Shown here piece after piece: positions 11,127-23,819 of a stretch of DNA of 64,000 nucleotides. Origin of the DNA: Liolophura sinensis (lineage: Eukaryota; Mollusca; Polyplacophora; Chitonida; Chitonidae); assembly GCF_032854445.1 (NCBI RefSeq), contig NC_088301.1:8242281-8306280 (forward strand), read 5' to 3'. How positions within the stretch are numbered: position 1 is the first letter of the stretch; the number at the start of each line of letters is the position of its first letter. The translations under genes were made by a program, and so were the position numbers. The notes beneath the pieces are model-generated. The model was not told the origin of the DNA. It saw nothing but the letters and a program-made list of their open reading frames with translations, and did no database searches.

Positions 11127-14039
11127 ATCTGAAATGGAATAATGTATAACTCTCACTAACACAACATATAAGGACTGGCACTTGAGAGAAAATTACCCAA
11201 AGTTGTGACAACCAACTTATTGCACGGTCGCATGACAGTCAATTTGGCGCACGATTGTAGGACGCATCAAATAAACATGGCTGGTTCAGAAGGAACAGAA
11301 TAATGTGGCTAGTTTCACATGTTTAAAACTGTAAGATGCAAGACAGTTTCAAGGATATTTTTGCTTAATTTTAAGCCAGTCAAATGCAATACTTTTATGA
11401 TGCTTCATACATCATGCGAGTCTACTGTGTTCGGTCTTGATAATAGCGGCTGAGTATATTCGATTTACCGCCAGGATTCCGGTCATTCAGCGACTGTTGT
11501 TTCAAACAATTATGGCTTGCAGAATTTGGTAAAATTCAAAAACTTTCAATACAGGCACACATATAACTGTTGTGCTTGTTCGATTAATGAAAAAAATGTC
11601 TTAGGTAATTTGATTTTAAACTTAACATAAATAGTGTACTATGTATTATAGGCCATTTCACTATAAACACAAACAAGGCGAAAAACCAGAGTTGTAAAAT
11701 CGAAAACAGTTGCACTAAGGGCATCAAATCAATATCGGAATTTGGTTTAAAAGTTAAAATACTGTTTTTATTAAAAGGGACAGTATGTGATGTTCAAATT
11801 TGTTATTAATTAGTACAGTGATGTTTTTGTTCACGCATGTACCCCTGTAAATTTGTTTGTGCTTGTTAAAATTCGCTTATTCAGTAATTTGTAAAAGGTG
11901 ATGACAACAGTTACCATGGCTACGCCATAGTAATATACCCCCAGCTCTAATTATGTCTATGTTTTGGATTTATATTTTATGCAATATTCGGATCATTTCA
12001 TTTCACTTATACGATGGCGGGAGAGGGTTGTACTCTACAGCGCTTGCCCTTCACTCGCTTTAGGACACGAGATGTGAGTTCTTGCACTGGGAGTTAACTG
12101 AATGCCCCGCTCTCAATGCTTGTGGGGTCTTGGTGACTTTAAGCATATTCTCATCTAACGTTCGTGAAAAACCACATGTATTCCACCAAAATAGTATGCA
12201 TATCTGTGCGTCAAACGCAGGAAAGCTCGTCAGCAGTTTGCCCAAGGTCGATGGTTTGATCTGAACACTTCAGTTTCCTCCACCCATAAAAGTGAACCCC
12301 ATCGTATATAAATGTAAAAATTCTTTAAAATGCGCTACACAACAATCAAATATATCTAAATATATAACGGCTGTCAAGTTTAATGGACGAAGGTAACCGA
12401 TCTTGAGACAAGGGAATTGACATTGCTACTGACTAAAGCTGGGCTTGAACTCACGGCGACCGCATTGGTAAGAGGCTCCTGGATCATTACGCCACTCTGG
12501 CGTCCTAACCACCTCGGCTACGGAGGCCCCTCTTGACAAAGTCGAGATCTGTATTCGAGCTTGTATTCAATGATAGAGGACTAGCCGTCTGTCGGAAAAA
12601 GCTATTTAACAGCTCGATTAGCGAACCCCTAAACTCTTCCCTATCCTCATTTAGGTCAATGTTGGGTAAAGAGGCAGATCTGTGTAAAGAAACACAAACT
12701 TGAAGAAAGATTCGAAAAGGGAAACTATGAAAATTACTAGTAAGACATGATAAAATAACTGTACAAAACAGAAATGATGTTCAAAGGTAAGTGAAAAAGA
12801 CAGAAATGCTTACCGTAAGCAAAATCTAGACGCTCTTCGGCCGAAGGCTGTAAGCGAACTGAACTTTGAGTAGGCGACAGACAGTGTGTTTGAAAATAAT
12901 AACCATTCAGTGTTCACCCAGCACGACAACGCACTTTGATCGATTTTTTGTCAAACGGTACGAAACTGCCTGTGTGTAGCCGCTTTAGAAGATTTCATTT
13001 TGAGCTCATCCAGAAAAATTAACAGAACTGAATGGTATAATGAACAGAATCTGATCTGTAAGAAATCCGATTACTGAACTGACAAACAAGACGAACATGA
13101 GAATCCCGCTAGCCGACACCTTTTGTGCCGTTGTCGTTGTAAATGAATGCTTTTGATTCTCCCTGAGTTGATAGGACATCGTCTAGTACAATAAATACGG
13201 GTGTCTGGTTCATCTAAAAAAAAGACGGCTTGGTACAACATCACTACAATTGTGTACGAAACCGAGATGTTTGGTGATATGAACTGGAACAAAATGCTTT
13301 GTCTCTGGTGTCAGACAACACAGGGAACTGATCACAAAAGTTTCAGGGACATTTTACGCACCGTTTCCAGAGTACTGCTTTGGCGAACAGCATCCTCTTT
13401 GATGTCTATTAGTAAGTCATATATAATTTCTGTTAGCTCAATTTATTTCGGCATTTGAAAGTAGACAAAGCTTTAAATGTTCGTTTTGCATGCATGGTCA
13501 ACTCCATCCTGACACAATCCGAAAATCGAGAAATGTACGGGAAATCTTTCACTACCAGTGAGAAGATTAACTGAGTGTACAATTCCATGTGAACTGTCAT
13601 ATACTTAATCGGAAGGGAAACTGTTTAACACGTGTCTTTTACAGGTTAAACTGTTCAATTTTGCCATTTTGTCTGTTCAAAAGTCCTGACTATTTTAGGC
13701 TGAATCAAAGCGGACTGCATACGCTGTGGCATCGTGTATGGTCTTTAACCCCCTTCATACACGATATTGTTTTGTGTTTTGAAATTTAATCGACCAAACG
13801 ATTCCCAATAAATTTGTTTCTCCGTCAAAGGTTTCGTACATTTGATTGTCTACATCAAACTCAGACAGGTCATGCTATCTTTGCATCGCTGTAGCTCAGT
13901 ATCCTGTTAGGAAACTTTCCCATGTGGTTTAATGTGTCTGGAACCATTGTCCTTGTGAACATCTAGGATTTACTCTTCTCAGTCAGTAAGAAACAGTTAA
14001 CATCCGTGTGTGTATTTATCCAGCCGTTAAGCAAACACG
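11127..14039. other. Mostly intergenic; possible 5' non-coding exon near 12814 and repeat fragments
   Basis: No protein gene is supported. A strong minus-strand donor (tacg|gtaagc) at 12812-12813 could end a non-coding first exon of the gene at 7772-11126. SINE-like pieces occur at about 12000-12020 and 12240-12360, and a clearer one at 12438-12532. Confidence 0.4.
12438..12532 (-). mobile_element. Head fragment of SINE family 1
   Basis: The sequence reads, in reverse, as the tRNA-like head of the element at 3096-3367: gaggcccc at 12525-12532 and cttgaactcacggcgaccgc at the B-box side. The tail is missing. Confidence 0.75.
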
Positions 14040-15460
14040 AACTTGACAGTTGCTATTGCCATTCACTTCCAATCGACGCTCTTTGTTTCCCTCTGTTTTT
14101 TGGTTTTGCTTTTTTTCTCTGTCCATGTATTAGCAACGGCAATTTTCTGCACAAGCCTTGCAACAGCATTTGCCGTTCACCTAGTATCGAGTGGGCTTTT
14201 TCTTTTCCCTTTTGCTTTTCCTTTTTTCCCTGCTCAGATTTCAGCAATTGCGATCTTCTGCACAAGCCTCATAACTGTACTTGCCGTTCACATAGTATCA
14301 ACTAAGCTTTTTCCTCTCCTTTTTGGTTTTCCTTTTTACCCTATCCAGGTTTCAGCAGCAACAATTTTCCCCTCATTCCTAGCAGCTTTGCCGTTCACCT
14401 CCAATCGGCTTTTTCTTTTTTCTTTTCGACTTTGGTTTTTGGTTTCATCTTTTCCATGTCCATGTATAAGCAACGGCAATTTTCTCAGCAAGCCTTGCAA
14501 CTGCATTTGCCCTTCATCTAGTATCCACTGGACAATTTTCCTTGTCTCTTTCATTTTACTTTTTTTCCTTCTTCAGGCTTCAGCAACTGCATTTCCCGTT
14601 CACCTAGTATCGACTTGGCCTTTTTCCTTGTCTCTTTCGTTTTCCTTTTTTCCTTGTTCAGGCTTCACCAACTACATTTGCCATTCACCTAGTATCCACT
14701 TGACTTTTTTCCTTGTCTTTTTCGTTTTCCTTTTTTTCCTTGTTCAGACTTCAGCATCTGCATTTGCCTTTCACTTATTATCGACTTGACTTTTTTCCTT
14801 GCCTTTTTCGTCTTCCTTTTTTTTCCTTGTTCAGGCTTCGATAACTGCATTTGCCTTTCACCTAGTATCGACTTGGCTTTTTTTCTCGTCTTTCGTTTTC
14901 TTTTTTCACTTATCAGACTTCAGCAACTGGTTTTTGCCTTTCACCTAGTATCGACTTGGCTTTCTTCCTTTTTTCCCTGTCCAGCTTTCAGCAGCAGCAA
15001 TATCCCCACTTTCCTGACAATTTCTTTTGCCGTTCACCTCGTATCGACTAGGTTTTTTCTTTTCGATTTTCCTTTTTTCTGTCCAGGTATTAAAATTTAC
15101 CTCACAGCTGCGTTTGCCTTTTACGTAGTATCAACACTAGGCTTTTTTCTTTTCTTTTGGGTTTTTCCTTTTTTTCCTGTTCAGGGCTCAGCAACTGCAT
15201 TTGCCATTCACCCAGTATCGACCAGGCATTTTCCTTTTCTTTTTGGATTTCCTTATTTCCATGTTCATGCTTCAGTAACCGCATTTGCTGTTCACGTAGT
15301 GTCGACAAGGCTTTTTTTCCTGTTTGGTTTTTCCTGTTTTTCCTCTCCAGGTGTCAACAACAGCAATTTTCCCCACATTCCTCACAACTCTGTCGTTTAC
15401 CTCGTTTCAATTAGGCTTCTTTCTTTTACATTGTGATTTTTCCTTAGTTCTGTCTAGGTT
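14040..15460. repeat. Polypyrimidine minisatellite of about 85- and 110-base units
   Basis: About 15 degenerate units each contain cacctagtatcgact, then a long T/C tract (tttttccttgtctttttc and variants), then ttcag followed by gcttcagcaactgcatt. There are two size classes, about 85 and about 107-118 bases. Long plus-strand open frames across it are a product of low complexity (Phe/Leu/Ser-rich) and are not called as genes. Each unit has the layout of a 3' splice site: pyrimidine tract then CAG. Confidence 0.85.
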
Positions 15461-18320
15461 TAAAAGCGTCATCTTTTCGTTCGTGTGTTTTTTTATCATA
15501 ACGCGAATATGGCTTTTAGATACACCGACCACGGCGATTGTTAAATGAAATTAACAGCCTAACAACAGCCACGCAACAGATGGTTCTGAAATCTCGACTG
15601 GCAAGTGTAAATATCGTTGCAATTCCGGCGATTAGCTTACTGAGCTAAAGGTCAAATTTTCCGAAAGTTTTAAATAATTAATGACGATGTTAGAACTTGC
15701 CCAACTCGATGACTTCGTTTATCACGGTCATTATATTTTAATCTCTCGTAAACCCAGGAATATATTCCAGAGTTTTGGTAAGTCATAGAACAAAGTAAGT
15801 AATGGTAATCAACGTGTGGTAAGTCCGTGGGTATGCCATGAGTCCCAAGTAAGTATACACAGGTGGGAGTTGCAAAGTCCACCTTGCTGTTCGTATTACG
15901 TTAGTGAGGAGATAACATGGTTTTTTCGGAAAAATCTGCTTTTCACAAGGAACATCACAGAAGGGGCCTCAACAACAAAAATGGTCTACTCGAACCTCAC
16001 AACTCCAGAATTGGTAAATCCACCAATAAAGCGAGAATAAACCAACAAAGAAGAGTGACGAGCACACGCATGCTGCTGATTGTAGGATTTAAAGCCTATT
16101 ATATATTGCTTAACTGATTGCATATTAGTGGAGGAATTATCACATATAGGATGGTCATATAACACGACATTTGTCAACTGCCTGTATTGAACATGAGGCG
16201 TCTTTTTTTCCAGTGCCTTGCTCATGTGATTATACTGTCACTTGATATAGTGCAGCTTTGAAAAGAGAGCTAAATTAGCGAGACAACATACCATCCCAAC
16301 AATAGTCAAAATGAAAGCTGATCCCAGCTGTGTATAATTTCCAACATATTCTGCATGCAACACGACACCAACCTATCGTGTTTACCGCCGTTTAAATGCA
16401 GCGCCCTTATTAAAGCAACTACTGCTTTGTGAAAGTCATGACTAATATCAAATGTTGAGTTGGATGGATTTTCTAAATACCAGACCTTACACATTTCGCG
16501 GAATGTCATTTATTCATTCTTAATGTCAACATTGACTGTGTAATGTTTTGTCTATTGCAAATACTATTGCAACATTCCATAAGTGAAAAAAAATCTTGAA
16601 TGTGACGGTAGACTACAATAAAAAGATTTAAAAAACTGATTGCCGCTGACTTGATGATTTGCTGAACGGGTAAATGGAAGTCACTGGAAAGTCATTTTCT
16701 GATTCTCAGGGTATGTACTGATATAGGGTTTCTATGGTGAAAGCAAACAAAAGTCTATAAACAGAAGGAAATCCCGTTGCTTTAAAATCACACATAAATA
16801 TACCCATTATCATCAATACTATGACATTTAGTGCAAGTGGAAGGAATTCACAAGAAAATGCTTGAGCGCACTGTACTATGAATGACGAGTAGATGTCCAT
16901 ACTTATATAGTCGCACAAAGCCGCTGCACCCGATATAATATAAGGCATGCTTAGATATTATCTATAGAGCATAGAGGGAAAAAAGACAGAAGAACCATGT
17001 TGTTTCTTCACTATCGCCAGTAAACACTGACCTAGCAGATGTACAGGTGAAGTGACTCCTGCAGATGTATGTGTATTGTACTAAACCGGAACGCCTATAC
17101 TCTTTTTGGAACTGTTACTGATCATCAGATTTAAAACAAGAAGTAACTGGAAATGATCATCACGATCATCTATACACGGCAGTCGTAGACATGTTAATTT
17201 TAATATTGCTGTTTTATAGCCAGGAAAGAGTGATTTTTAATATTAATCTAAACAGAGACATGTACATGTAGACCAGTATTAGCTATTCCGCCCTGAAGAG
17301 ATAAAAATACAAATTTTCTTCACCGCGGATAATGGTTAATGATTTTATAATGACAGGTGTATCCAGCGAGGTAGTTACATTGGCACATATGTTTGACGGG
17401 TCAATTAAGCGTCACGGAATTGTTTGAATCTCGTACGATCAGTGCGAGTGGAGTGCAAAACGTTTAGATCAACTACAGGTAAGTTATCTTTAATTGAAAT
17501 GCGTTGTTCGCGGGGAGCAGAGCCCTTCATTGATTTTCATATCATGTATATAAAAATGCGCGGGATGAGTTGCAATGGTTTCTCTTAAATGCAGCAAAAT
17601 CGTTATATTGACCAGAAGTTCGTGTTTAAGAAACAAAGAAACAACAACAAAAAAAAAAAAATCTGGATTTAATGTAATACGTATTCTTGACGTCCGACAG
17701 ATGTAAACTGGCTTGCATCAATATTGCCTGCACATTACATTCGCTCATTAATTTCCGGTAACTGGTAGTTTATTTCACACATTGTCTTGATTTCTTTACC
17801 TATGACAATATATATTGTCATGATTCTACGTGAAATATTCTTGGATACGGTTTTAAACACTAATCAATATGATATGAAACCAACTAGTTTTAATGGTATA
17901 AGTTCAAGTTTTGTAAGAAGGCGCTTATTTTGCGTATGTGGACTGCAATAAAACTCAACTCAGTTCAGCTGGTCGTTTGCAGTTGGTCCAAGACGCTGAT
18001 GGACATACGACTTTGGAAGGAGTCGGCATTTACTGAACGACTGGAGTACAACCTCAGCTGAGTCGCATCGTTATTTCACAAACTCGAGATCATCGATTAG
18101 TTGTATAAGTCGATCTATTATTATTACTGGTGAACGGAAAGAAACGAGTGACTTCATCAGCTGACTACAAAATAAACAAGATTTGCCCTTCAAAAAACTG
18201 CAACATGTTGTTTTATATTTCATCAAAATATAGTCCTTTATTAGCCAGAAATAAGGGCCGACAACGCATAAATACCAAAGGGGGTAAGGACGGGGGTCTA
18301 CACCCAGAAAATAATATGTA
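15461..18320. other. Intergenic, no gene supported
   Basis: Only short open frames. A plus-strand donor (ctacag|gtaagtta) near 17480 could end a non-coding exon, but no partner exon is visible. One 80-residue minus-strand frame at 16706-16948 is hydrophobic and is discussed under rejected items. Confidence 0.45.
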
Positions 18321-18560
18321 GATTTAATGTAAGAGTAATTTTGTTGTTTGAGTGATACAAGAATGCATTCTGTCGTTGTAACATGATACTGTGTCATATT
18401 CAACATAATATTCTGTTAGTCATATACAGTCTCTATGAGTTGTAATAGAATCTTTGCGTTATATTTAACAAAATAATCTGCCTCAGTGTCACAGTAATCT
18501 CCTTCGACAGCAGAATATATTCTAGCATCACTCAGGCAACAGAATTTCTTGTTAAATTTA
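18321..18560. mobile_element. Palindromic MITE-like element, copy 2
   Basis: It shares both ends with copy 1 at 5233-5456: gtttgagtgatac with gaatgcattctg on the left, and gaatatattctagcatcac with ttgttaaattta on the right, in inverted orientation. Internal phrases such as tgtcatattcaacataata are also shared. The two copies are clearly related but diverged. Confidence 0.65.
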
Positions 18561-19002
18561 TTCGATTTTTTTTTAAATGATTGAATGGATAAATGAATAT
18601 GGCTTGACGCCACATTGGCAGTAGTGTGGAGAGAGAATGTTTGAAACAGGAGACAGAAATGGTTTTAGATATTATGATGAAAACATCCGAAAGAAAACCA
18701 ACTTTTTGGGACTACCTCGCTGCGTCAGCCATTGTAATATAAGGCGAGGTTGCATGGCAGCGAAAGGTCTTCATCCATTACCCATCGTACGATGTGTAAT
18801 GGGGAACATGAAAGATCACAAACCAGCCGTCCCAGCGTGTCGACAGAGTGTGCAATAAGTTGCAGGATAATCAGCCTGTTAAATTTGTTTTTGTCTTTAC
18901 TTTACAGCTCTTAGCCCTTCAAATTTCATATTTTCAATTGTTGTGAACGAATGGTAATATTCACCACAGTCGTCAGCGTACTAGCATTATCTCTATCTAC
19001 AT
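18561..19002. other. Intergenic, nothing recognised
   Basis: No supported gene or clear repeat. Confidence 0.5.
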
Positions 19003-19413
19003 TGGGGGCCTTCTTGGCCGAGTCGTTAGTGTGCTAGCGCAGCATAGTGACTCAAATGTCTCTCACCAGTGCGGTATCTGTGAGTCCATGCACCCCATGA
19101 TGGCCTCCTCTCCCATCGAGCGTGGGTAGATTCCACGCGCTCGTGAGTATTTTCCCCAGCTCTTCTCGGTTTCCTCCCGCCATAATGCTGGCCGGGGGGC
19201 CTCCGTGGCTCAGTGGGAAGTTTCTTCCAGCAACCTGCGGATGGTCGTGGGTTTCCCCCAGTCACTGCCCGGTTTCCACCCACCGTAATGCTGGCCGCCG
19301 TCGTATAAGTGAAATATTCTTGAATACGGCGTAAAACACAATCAAATAAATAAATAAATAATGCTGTTCGCCATCGTATTCATCAAATATTCTTGAGTAC
19401 GACGTAAAACACC
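19003..19413 (+). mobile_element. Older family-1 SINE, split by a younger SINE
   Basis: The head starts with gggggccttcttggccga and the body runs to cataatgctg at 19190. The element resumes at 19367 (ttcgccatcgtattcatc) and ends with gagtacgacgtaaaacacc near 19413. The split is exactly at the young insertion described next. Confidence 0.8.
19191..19357 (+). mobile_element. Younger, internally deleted family-1 SINE nested in an older copy
   Basis: It has the head (ggcctccgtggctcagtg), then jumps directly to the 3' body (cagcaacctgcggatggtcg) with about 100 bases missing. It ends with tacggcgtaaaacacaatc and an (aaat)n tail. The target ataatgctg is duplicated at 19182-19190 and 19358-19366. 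Confidence 0.8.
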
Positions 19414-20584
19414 AGGCCCCGGGGTCAAAGAGATCTTGGACTTAACTCAAATTTCAAACCCCTTTAAAATTGTTATTTCTTATGTAACAAGGTCAAAACA
19501 TTGCTTGGCAACAGAAGTTCTGGGCAAGTTATTGTAAAACAAATTTGAGCTAATATAGCGGAAAGGAACATAATAAATTTAATAGTTGAAGTTTTGACTT
19601 AAGTCTAAGATTGCTTCGTGATCCCGGGCCCAGTCAAATAAATGTTTTTATTATCGGTGGAGAGAAGTTCTATAGGCCGGCATTGTTTTTGTGATTGTTG
19701 TCGTTGTTGCAACAACACACGTTGTGGCTTCCAGCCTCACATATCAGTCTATTTTCTTGACCCATTATGCAGGAGTGCATGCACTTTTTGTACACATCAT
19801 CATGTAAGGTAATTTCCGAAAGTGGACAAAGTCGAATAAACTTTAATGATTGAAATCACATAGATATAAACCCGTTTGAGCAGATGAATTAGCAGACAAT
19901 ATTAAACGATGAATGAGCAAACTTCTCTGTTACGCCAGCAACTCGATGGATGTAATGGAGGCTGAAATGACAAAAGAAAGATTAAAATACATTTTGACCA
20001 ACGGCTCACTCTTAGAATTTTAACTTAGATTGGAACCTTTGTTCAATGACATGGCAGACTCCAGTCCAGCTCTAGCTGGATTGAATGAGACTTTAAGTCA
20101 GAGGCTTTGTCACGCACCTGCAGGATTTTTAACGGTTCTACAAGGTTTCCTCAGTCGATAAACCTGACCACCGTTGCATAAATGAAAATGTCTGGATCAC
20201 GGTTTTCAATCAAATATGACACTAATCAGAGGGTTTGTTTTCTTTCCCTTTTAAATGTAGCAAGGATGTTTCAATGCGCTTACTGGAATGAATACCCTGA
20301 CTGGGGTAAATTGTCAAGAAGACGTATTTCACCGAATAAATGTGACCATTTGCCAGCTATCACACTTATTCTCCGCACTGTACGTCTTTAATTATAGGTT
20401 TTATAAAATGCTTTTTAAAAGTTCCAAACAATGCGATCAAAAGATGCATTAAATTAGCATGTTTCTTTAATCAGTGATATCTCATATGGAGAAAACCAAT
20501 AAGGTCAACGTAAAGAATAGCCTTGCCCTTAATCTCTACATTATGAATTCTTCTATATATTTAAATGTGAAAGTATTTCTATTT
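19414..20584. other. Intergenic, no gene supported
   Basis: AT-rich DNA. A weak family-1 SINE tail-like segment lies near 20110-20215. Nothing else is recognised. Confidence 0.45.
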
Positions 20585-20590
20585 TTTATT
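20585..20590 (-). terminator. Candidate polyadenylation signal (AATAAA) of the cysteine-rich gene
   Basis: tttatt on the plus strand is AATAAA on the minus strand, about 250 bases downstream of the stop codon at 20841-20843. In AT-rich DNA this could be chance. Confidence 0.35.
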
Positions 20591-20840
20591 TTAAAAAAGT
20601 CATATCAGCCTATGAACCTGAGCCGTATTATTTTCTTCTGACATCAGTTCCATATTTTTGCACCGAATGATATAAATATTATAATTGACTAAAACTGCAT
20701 AAAATAAACTCTTATATTTTTTTAAATGCCGCCAAAACACCCTTGTGCCTTATGTTGAATATGTGCATATTTGTGAAAGACCTCACATTTGTTAAAGGTT
20801 CATGACGGTTAAAAGAATGAAATGAAAATGAAATCTTACA

Positions 20841-23759
20841 TCAACGACTTTCAGGGCTGCACTCATCATCCATTGACATCAGTAAGCCTCGACCAGCTTT
20901 GAGCAGGTTTTGGTAGGACTGCGTCTTCTCTTCTAAGGTCATGTCCTTCGCTTTTTTTGCCACACCTTCGCCAACACAAAACCTGTTCTTTTTCCCTCGG
21001 CAAGGGCAGCTCTCCGAGAACATAAATCCGCCGCCAATCCTTGAGGAGGACACAGTTAAATAATGAAATCAAAGGACCTGGTAGGGCAGCGTGGAGAATC
21101 AGCCCCAGGGAGGTACATGTACGATAAGAAAGTGCAAATTTCACAATCTTTGTGAGATTTTTTCTTTGGCAACCTAATTTTTGTGTGAGTACAGACATAG
21201 GCTGTCTTGCATCAAATAAGTGTTACCATGAATTACAATTGATAACTGTTAAGCTATGGCATTACGTAACGTGTGGCAACTGTAGCGAAATCACACGGGA
21301 ATCCTGGTTGAGAGCATATGTGGTCATTTAGCTATCATTAACATTAACTTGTTATGCGCAGCGGAAGTATAATTTTATTTATTTATTGATTTACTTGATG
21401 GGAAACCAGGCAGAGCGCGGGGGAAACCCACGACCATCCGCAGGTTGCTGAAAGACCGTCCCACTTACCGCCAGACAGGAAGCCAGCATGAGCTGCGAAA
21501 GTATACGGCTGAACATTGGTTATATATATATATGTAAATATTTAATTGATTCGAGCTGACTGCTCGCTGAAGAATTTCTGAGGATGTTTCATTTGTGCTG
21601 ACGTGATTTTCCCCATTCCACAGTGTCTAATGACAAAAAAATGAAGATATTTCATTGTGACTGGAGCAGGCTGCCGCTTTTCGATTTTATGACCAATAAA
21701 TTGCTTCAGTGTGTGTTTGGAGCTTTTAAAACAGAACTGAAAAAGAAATAGCCTTACGAGTGTGTGAGTAGCTGTCATTTACAACTATAGTCAGTTCCCC
21801 TTCTTGAAAAACACATTTTCTTTTACTCTGGGCTATCAAGAATAACTCAAATTACGCACTTATGTGATATTGTATTTTGAGGCAGCTACTTTTGAAATTT
21901 ACTGTCTGTATTGAAATTATGTCTTCGTGGGACAAAAAATAGCCAAAATTATAATAAATAAAAACAACACTCACCGCGACCACAATGTACATTGATTTTA
22001 CCCCATGTGGTTTAATCTTACCCCATCCGGTATCATCTTACCCCAGGTGGTGTAATCCCGAATACAGACACAATATCCACGGACATAATTTAACCCAACG
22101 TTTTGCTCATATATGCGTAGCCCACTAGGAACACTAGTTCCAGAGAATTTATAAAACAGTTATAAAATGTCATTTGCAGAGCTCAACGTTCAAAGAATAC
22201 CCCATGGCCTGACAGGGCCTGTGAAAATAACAATATGATCACGATACTGAACCAGACCGGAAGATGGGCATTCATAATCAAGTCGATATTATTCGTGCTC
22301 AAATTAAAAGCATGTATCCAGACTACCCGATTTCACCCGGAGTGTCTGTGGAGCCTCGGCGACAGTAAGGGATCGACGAGGCTGGCGTGCCCGTTTGCGC
22401 AGAAAATCCCTTTCAAGATCCCAATTGTCTTTCACCAGTGTACGAGGTACGCACATTTGTTTAACGTTAGGCGTGGGAAAGTTTGTCCGTAACTTTTCAA
22501 AGGCCCGTGGTTTGAATCGCCGGTGCTCCGCTTTCCGCCACTCAAAACAGAGCGCAATCGTATATTACAGTGAAAACATTTGAATATGGCGTTCAACAAT
22601 TACAATCAAATAAATAAAATCAAAATTACTCGTGTAGCTTGACTTACCGGCAGATGTCTCCAAAGAAAACACACTCGTGTGGATCCATCCCTTGCAGACA
22701 CTCAGGCGGGTTCTGACCCATCTCACAGCCACATACCTTATCACAACACTTGGGCTTCTTGTTTCCCCACTCGTCACTGGCGCTCACTGACGCAATGGCT
22801 ACACACAGAAACACTAGGCTGCTGAAACGATTGGACGTATTATGGAATCAGTGATCATGGCTTAACGCCACATGGGCTCAGTTAGGCTACATACACAGTC
22901 ATATCGGGTGCCGTTCGTTTCCAGGGATTTAAGGCATGACGTCACTAATTCGTGTCCCGTAGAGCGCCACATCGTGTATTTCGCATTATCGTGTAACAGC
23001 GCCTAATCATGGTAAAACGCTGCACCCAATAGTGTAACACTGCATAATCATGGCGAAACACAGTACCGAATCGTGTAACAGCGCCTAATCAGAGAAAAAC
23101 GCTGCGCTTAAAATCGCGAGTAACTAGGCCTGATCGTGAAAAATCGTGATATGCTCGTCGCGTATCTGTGCCCAACATAGGGAAACGGGGCGCTCAATCG
23201 AAGAAGCACGCTAAGCGTAATCTAGTTTTCAGTCTTACACGGCGATATTGGTAAATAAATCATCTAAATTTGATACATAACAGAACAAAATATAGAAAAA
23301 TTAAAATTACGAAATATTTTATTCAAATCCTAGTTTTACCCTCAGCATGAGTTAATCCCGGCATCGATACTATACTGTTTTCTCTCTGTTTTACGATTGC
23401 TGAATGCTTTCACATATTTAAATGTTTAGCTTGTATTTTTGTCGCATTGTCCTGCTTACACCAATATGTAAAACTAATGCATATATGTCTTTAGGGCACA
23501 GTAGCTAAGGGAATAAAAACAATGGCTTGATTTTATCTCAAATAAAAGACTATTGCATCCTAGACACACTCATTAGCATTTGATACCAGAATGTAAAATG
23601 AAAAAATATAGTACTTGTGTTACCCATATTGCAAAATGAAAAACTAAATTGAAATGATACTTGCTTGGATTGTAAAATACGAAACTAGAATTCGAAGACA
23701 TGGACTTCTATGTTGGAATACATCTGAGGCGTAAGAAAGGATAAAACATACCTTTTCAT
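20841..23759 (-). CDS. Complete three-exon gene for a 126-residue secreted, 12-cysteine protein; unknown family
   Basis: Exons join in perfect phase: 23752-23759 (ATG, 8 nt), 22648-22821 (174 nt), 20841-21039 (199 nt with stop), all with GT/AG borders. The product starts with a signal peptide (MKSSLVFLCVAIASVSA), with probable cleavage before SDEW. The mature part of about 109 residues has 12 cysteines: CC-x3-C-x-C, single cysteines at ECL, ECV and DIC, then CPC, FC and EC. A lysine-rich helical-looking stretch (AKKAKDMTLEEKTQSYQNLL) lies between the last two. No RGD or known fold signature is evident. A TATA box sits about 50 bases upstream of the ATG. The splitting of the signal peptide after two codons is typical of small secreted animal proteins. 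A role in defence, cuticle/shell matrix or signalling is possible but not shown. Confidence 0.82.
21372..21500 (-). mobile_element. Truncated family-1 SINE in the last intron of the cysteine-rich gene
   Basis: Reverse of the SINE body: tttatttatttattgattt tail side, cgaccatccgcaggttgctg in the middle, ggaagccagcatgagctg at the end. The tRNA-like head is missing. Confidence 0.75.
21998..22058. repeat. Three 20-base tandem repeats
   Basis: The unit ttaccccatgtggtttaatc occurs three times with a few changes. It lies within an intron. Confidence 0.7.
22986..23110. repeat. Three 41-base tandem repeats
   Basis: The unit begins cgtgtaacagcgcctaatca and contains aaaacgctgc; three diverged copies. 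It lies in the first intron of the cysteine-rich gene. Confidence 0.6.
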
Positions 23760-23806
23760 AGCTGTAAGGTTACCGTCCAATCTATAATGAATATGGATAC
23801 ATTGCA

Positions 23807-23815
23807 CTTATATAG
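23807..23815 (-). promoter_or_regulatory. TATA box of the cysteine-rich secreted protein gene
   Basis: ctatataag on the minus strand, about 50 bases upstream of the ATG at 23759. This puts transcription start near 23780 and leaves a short 5' UTR. Confidence 0.6.
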
Positions 23816-23819
23816 AAAA

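Noticed and set aside
14043-15436. Long plus-strand open frames of about 250 and 216 codons, rich in Phe/Leu/Ser, resembling multi-span membrane proteins
   Set aside because: They arise from a T/C-rich tandem repeat that lacks stop codons. Residue patterns follow the repeat period and several frames are open at once.
16706-16948. 80-codon minus-strand hydrophobic frame with a true ATG
   Set aside because: No domain, no splice or promoter support, and AT-rich DNA makes such frames likely by chance.
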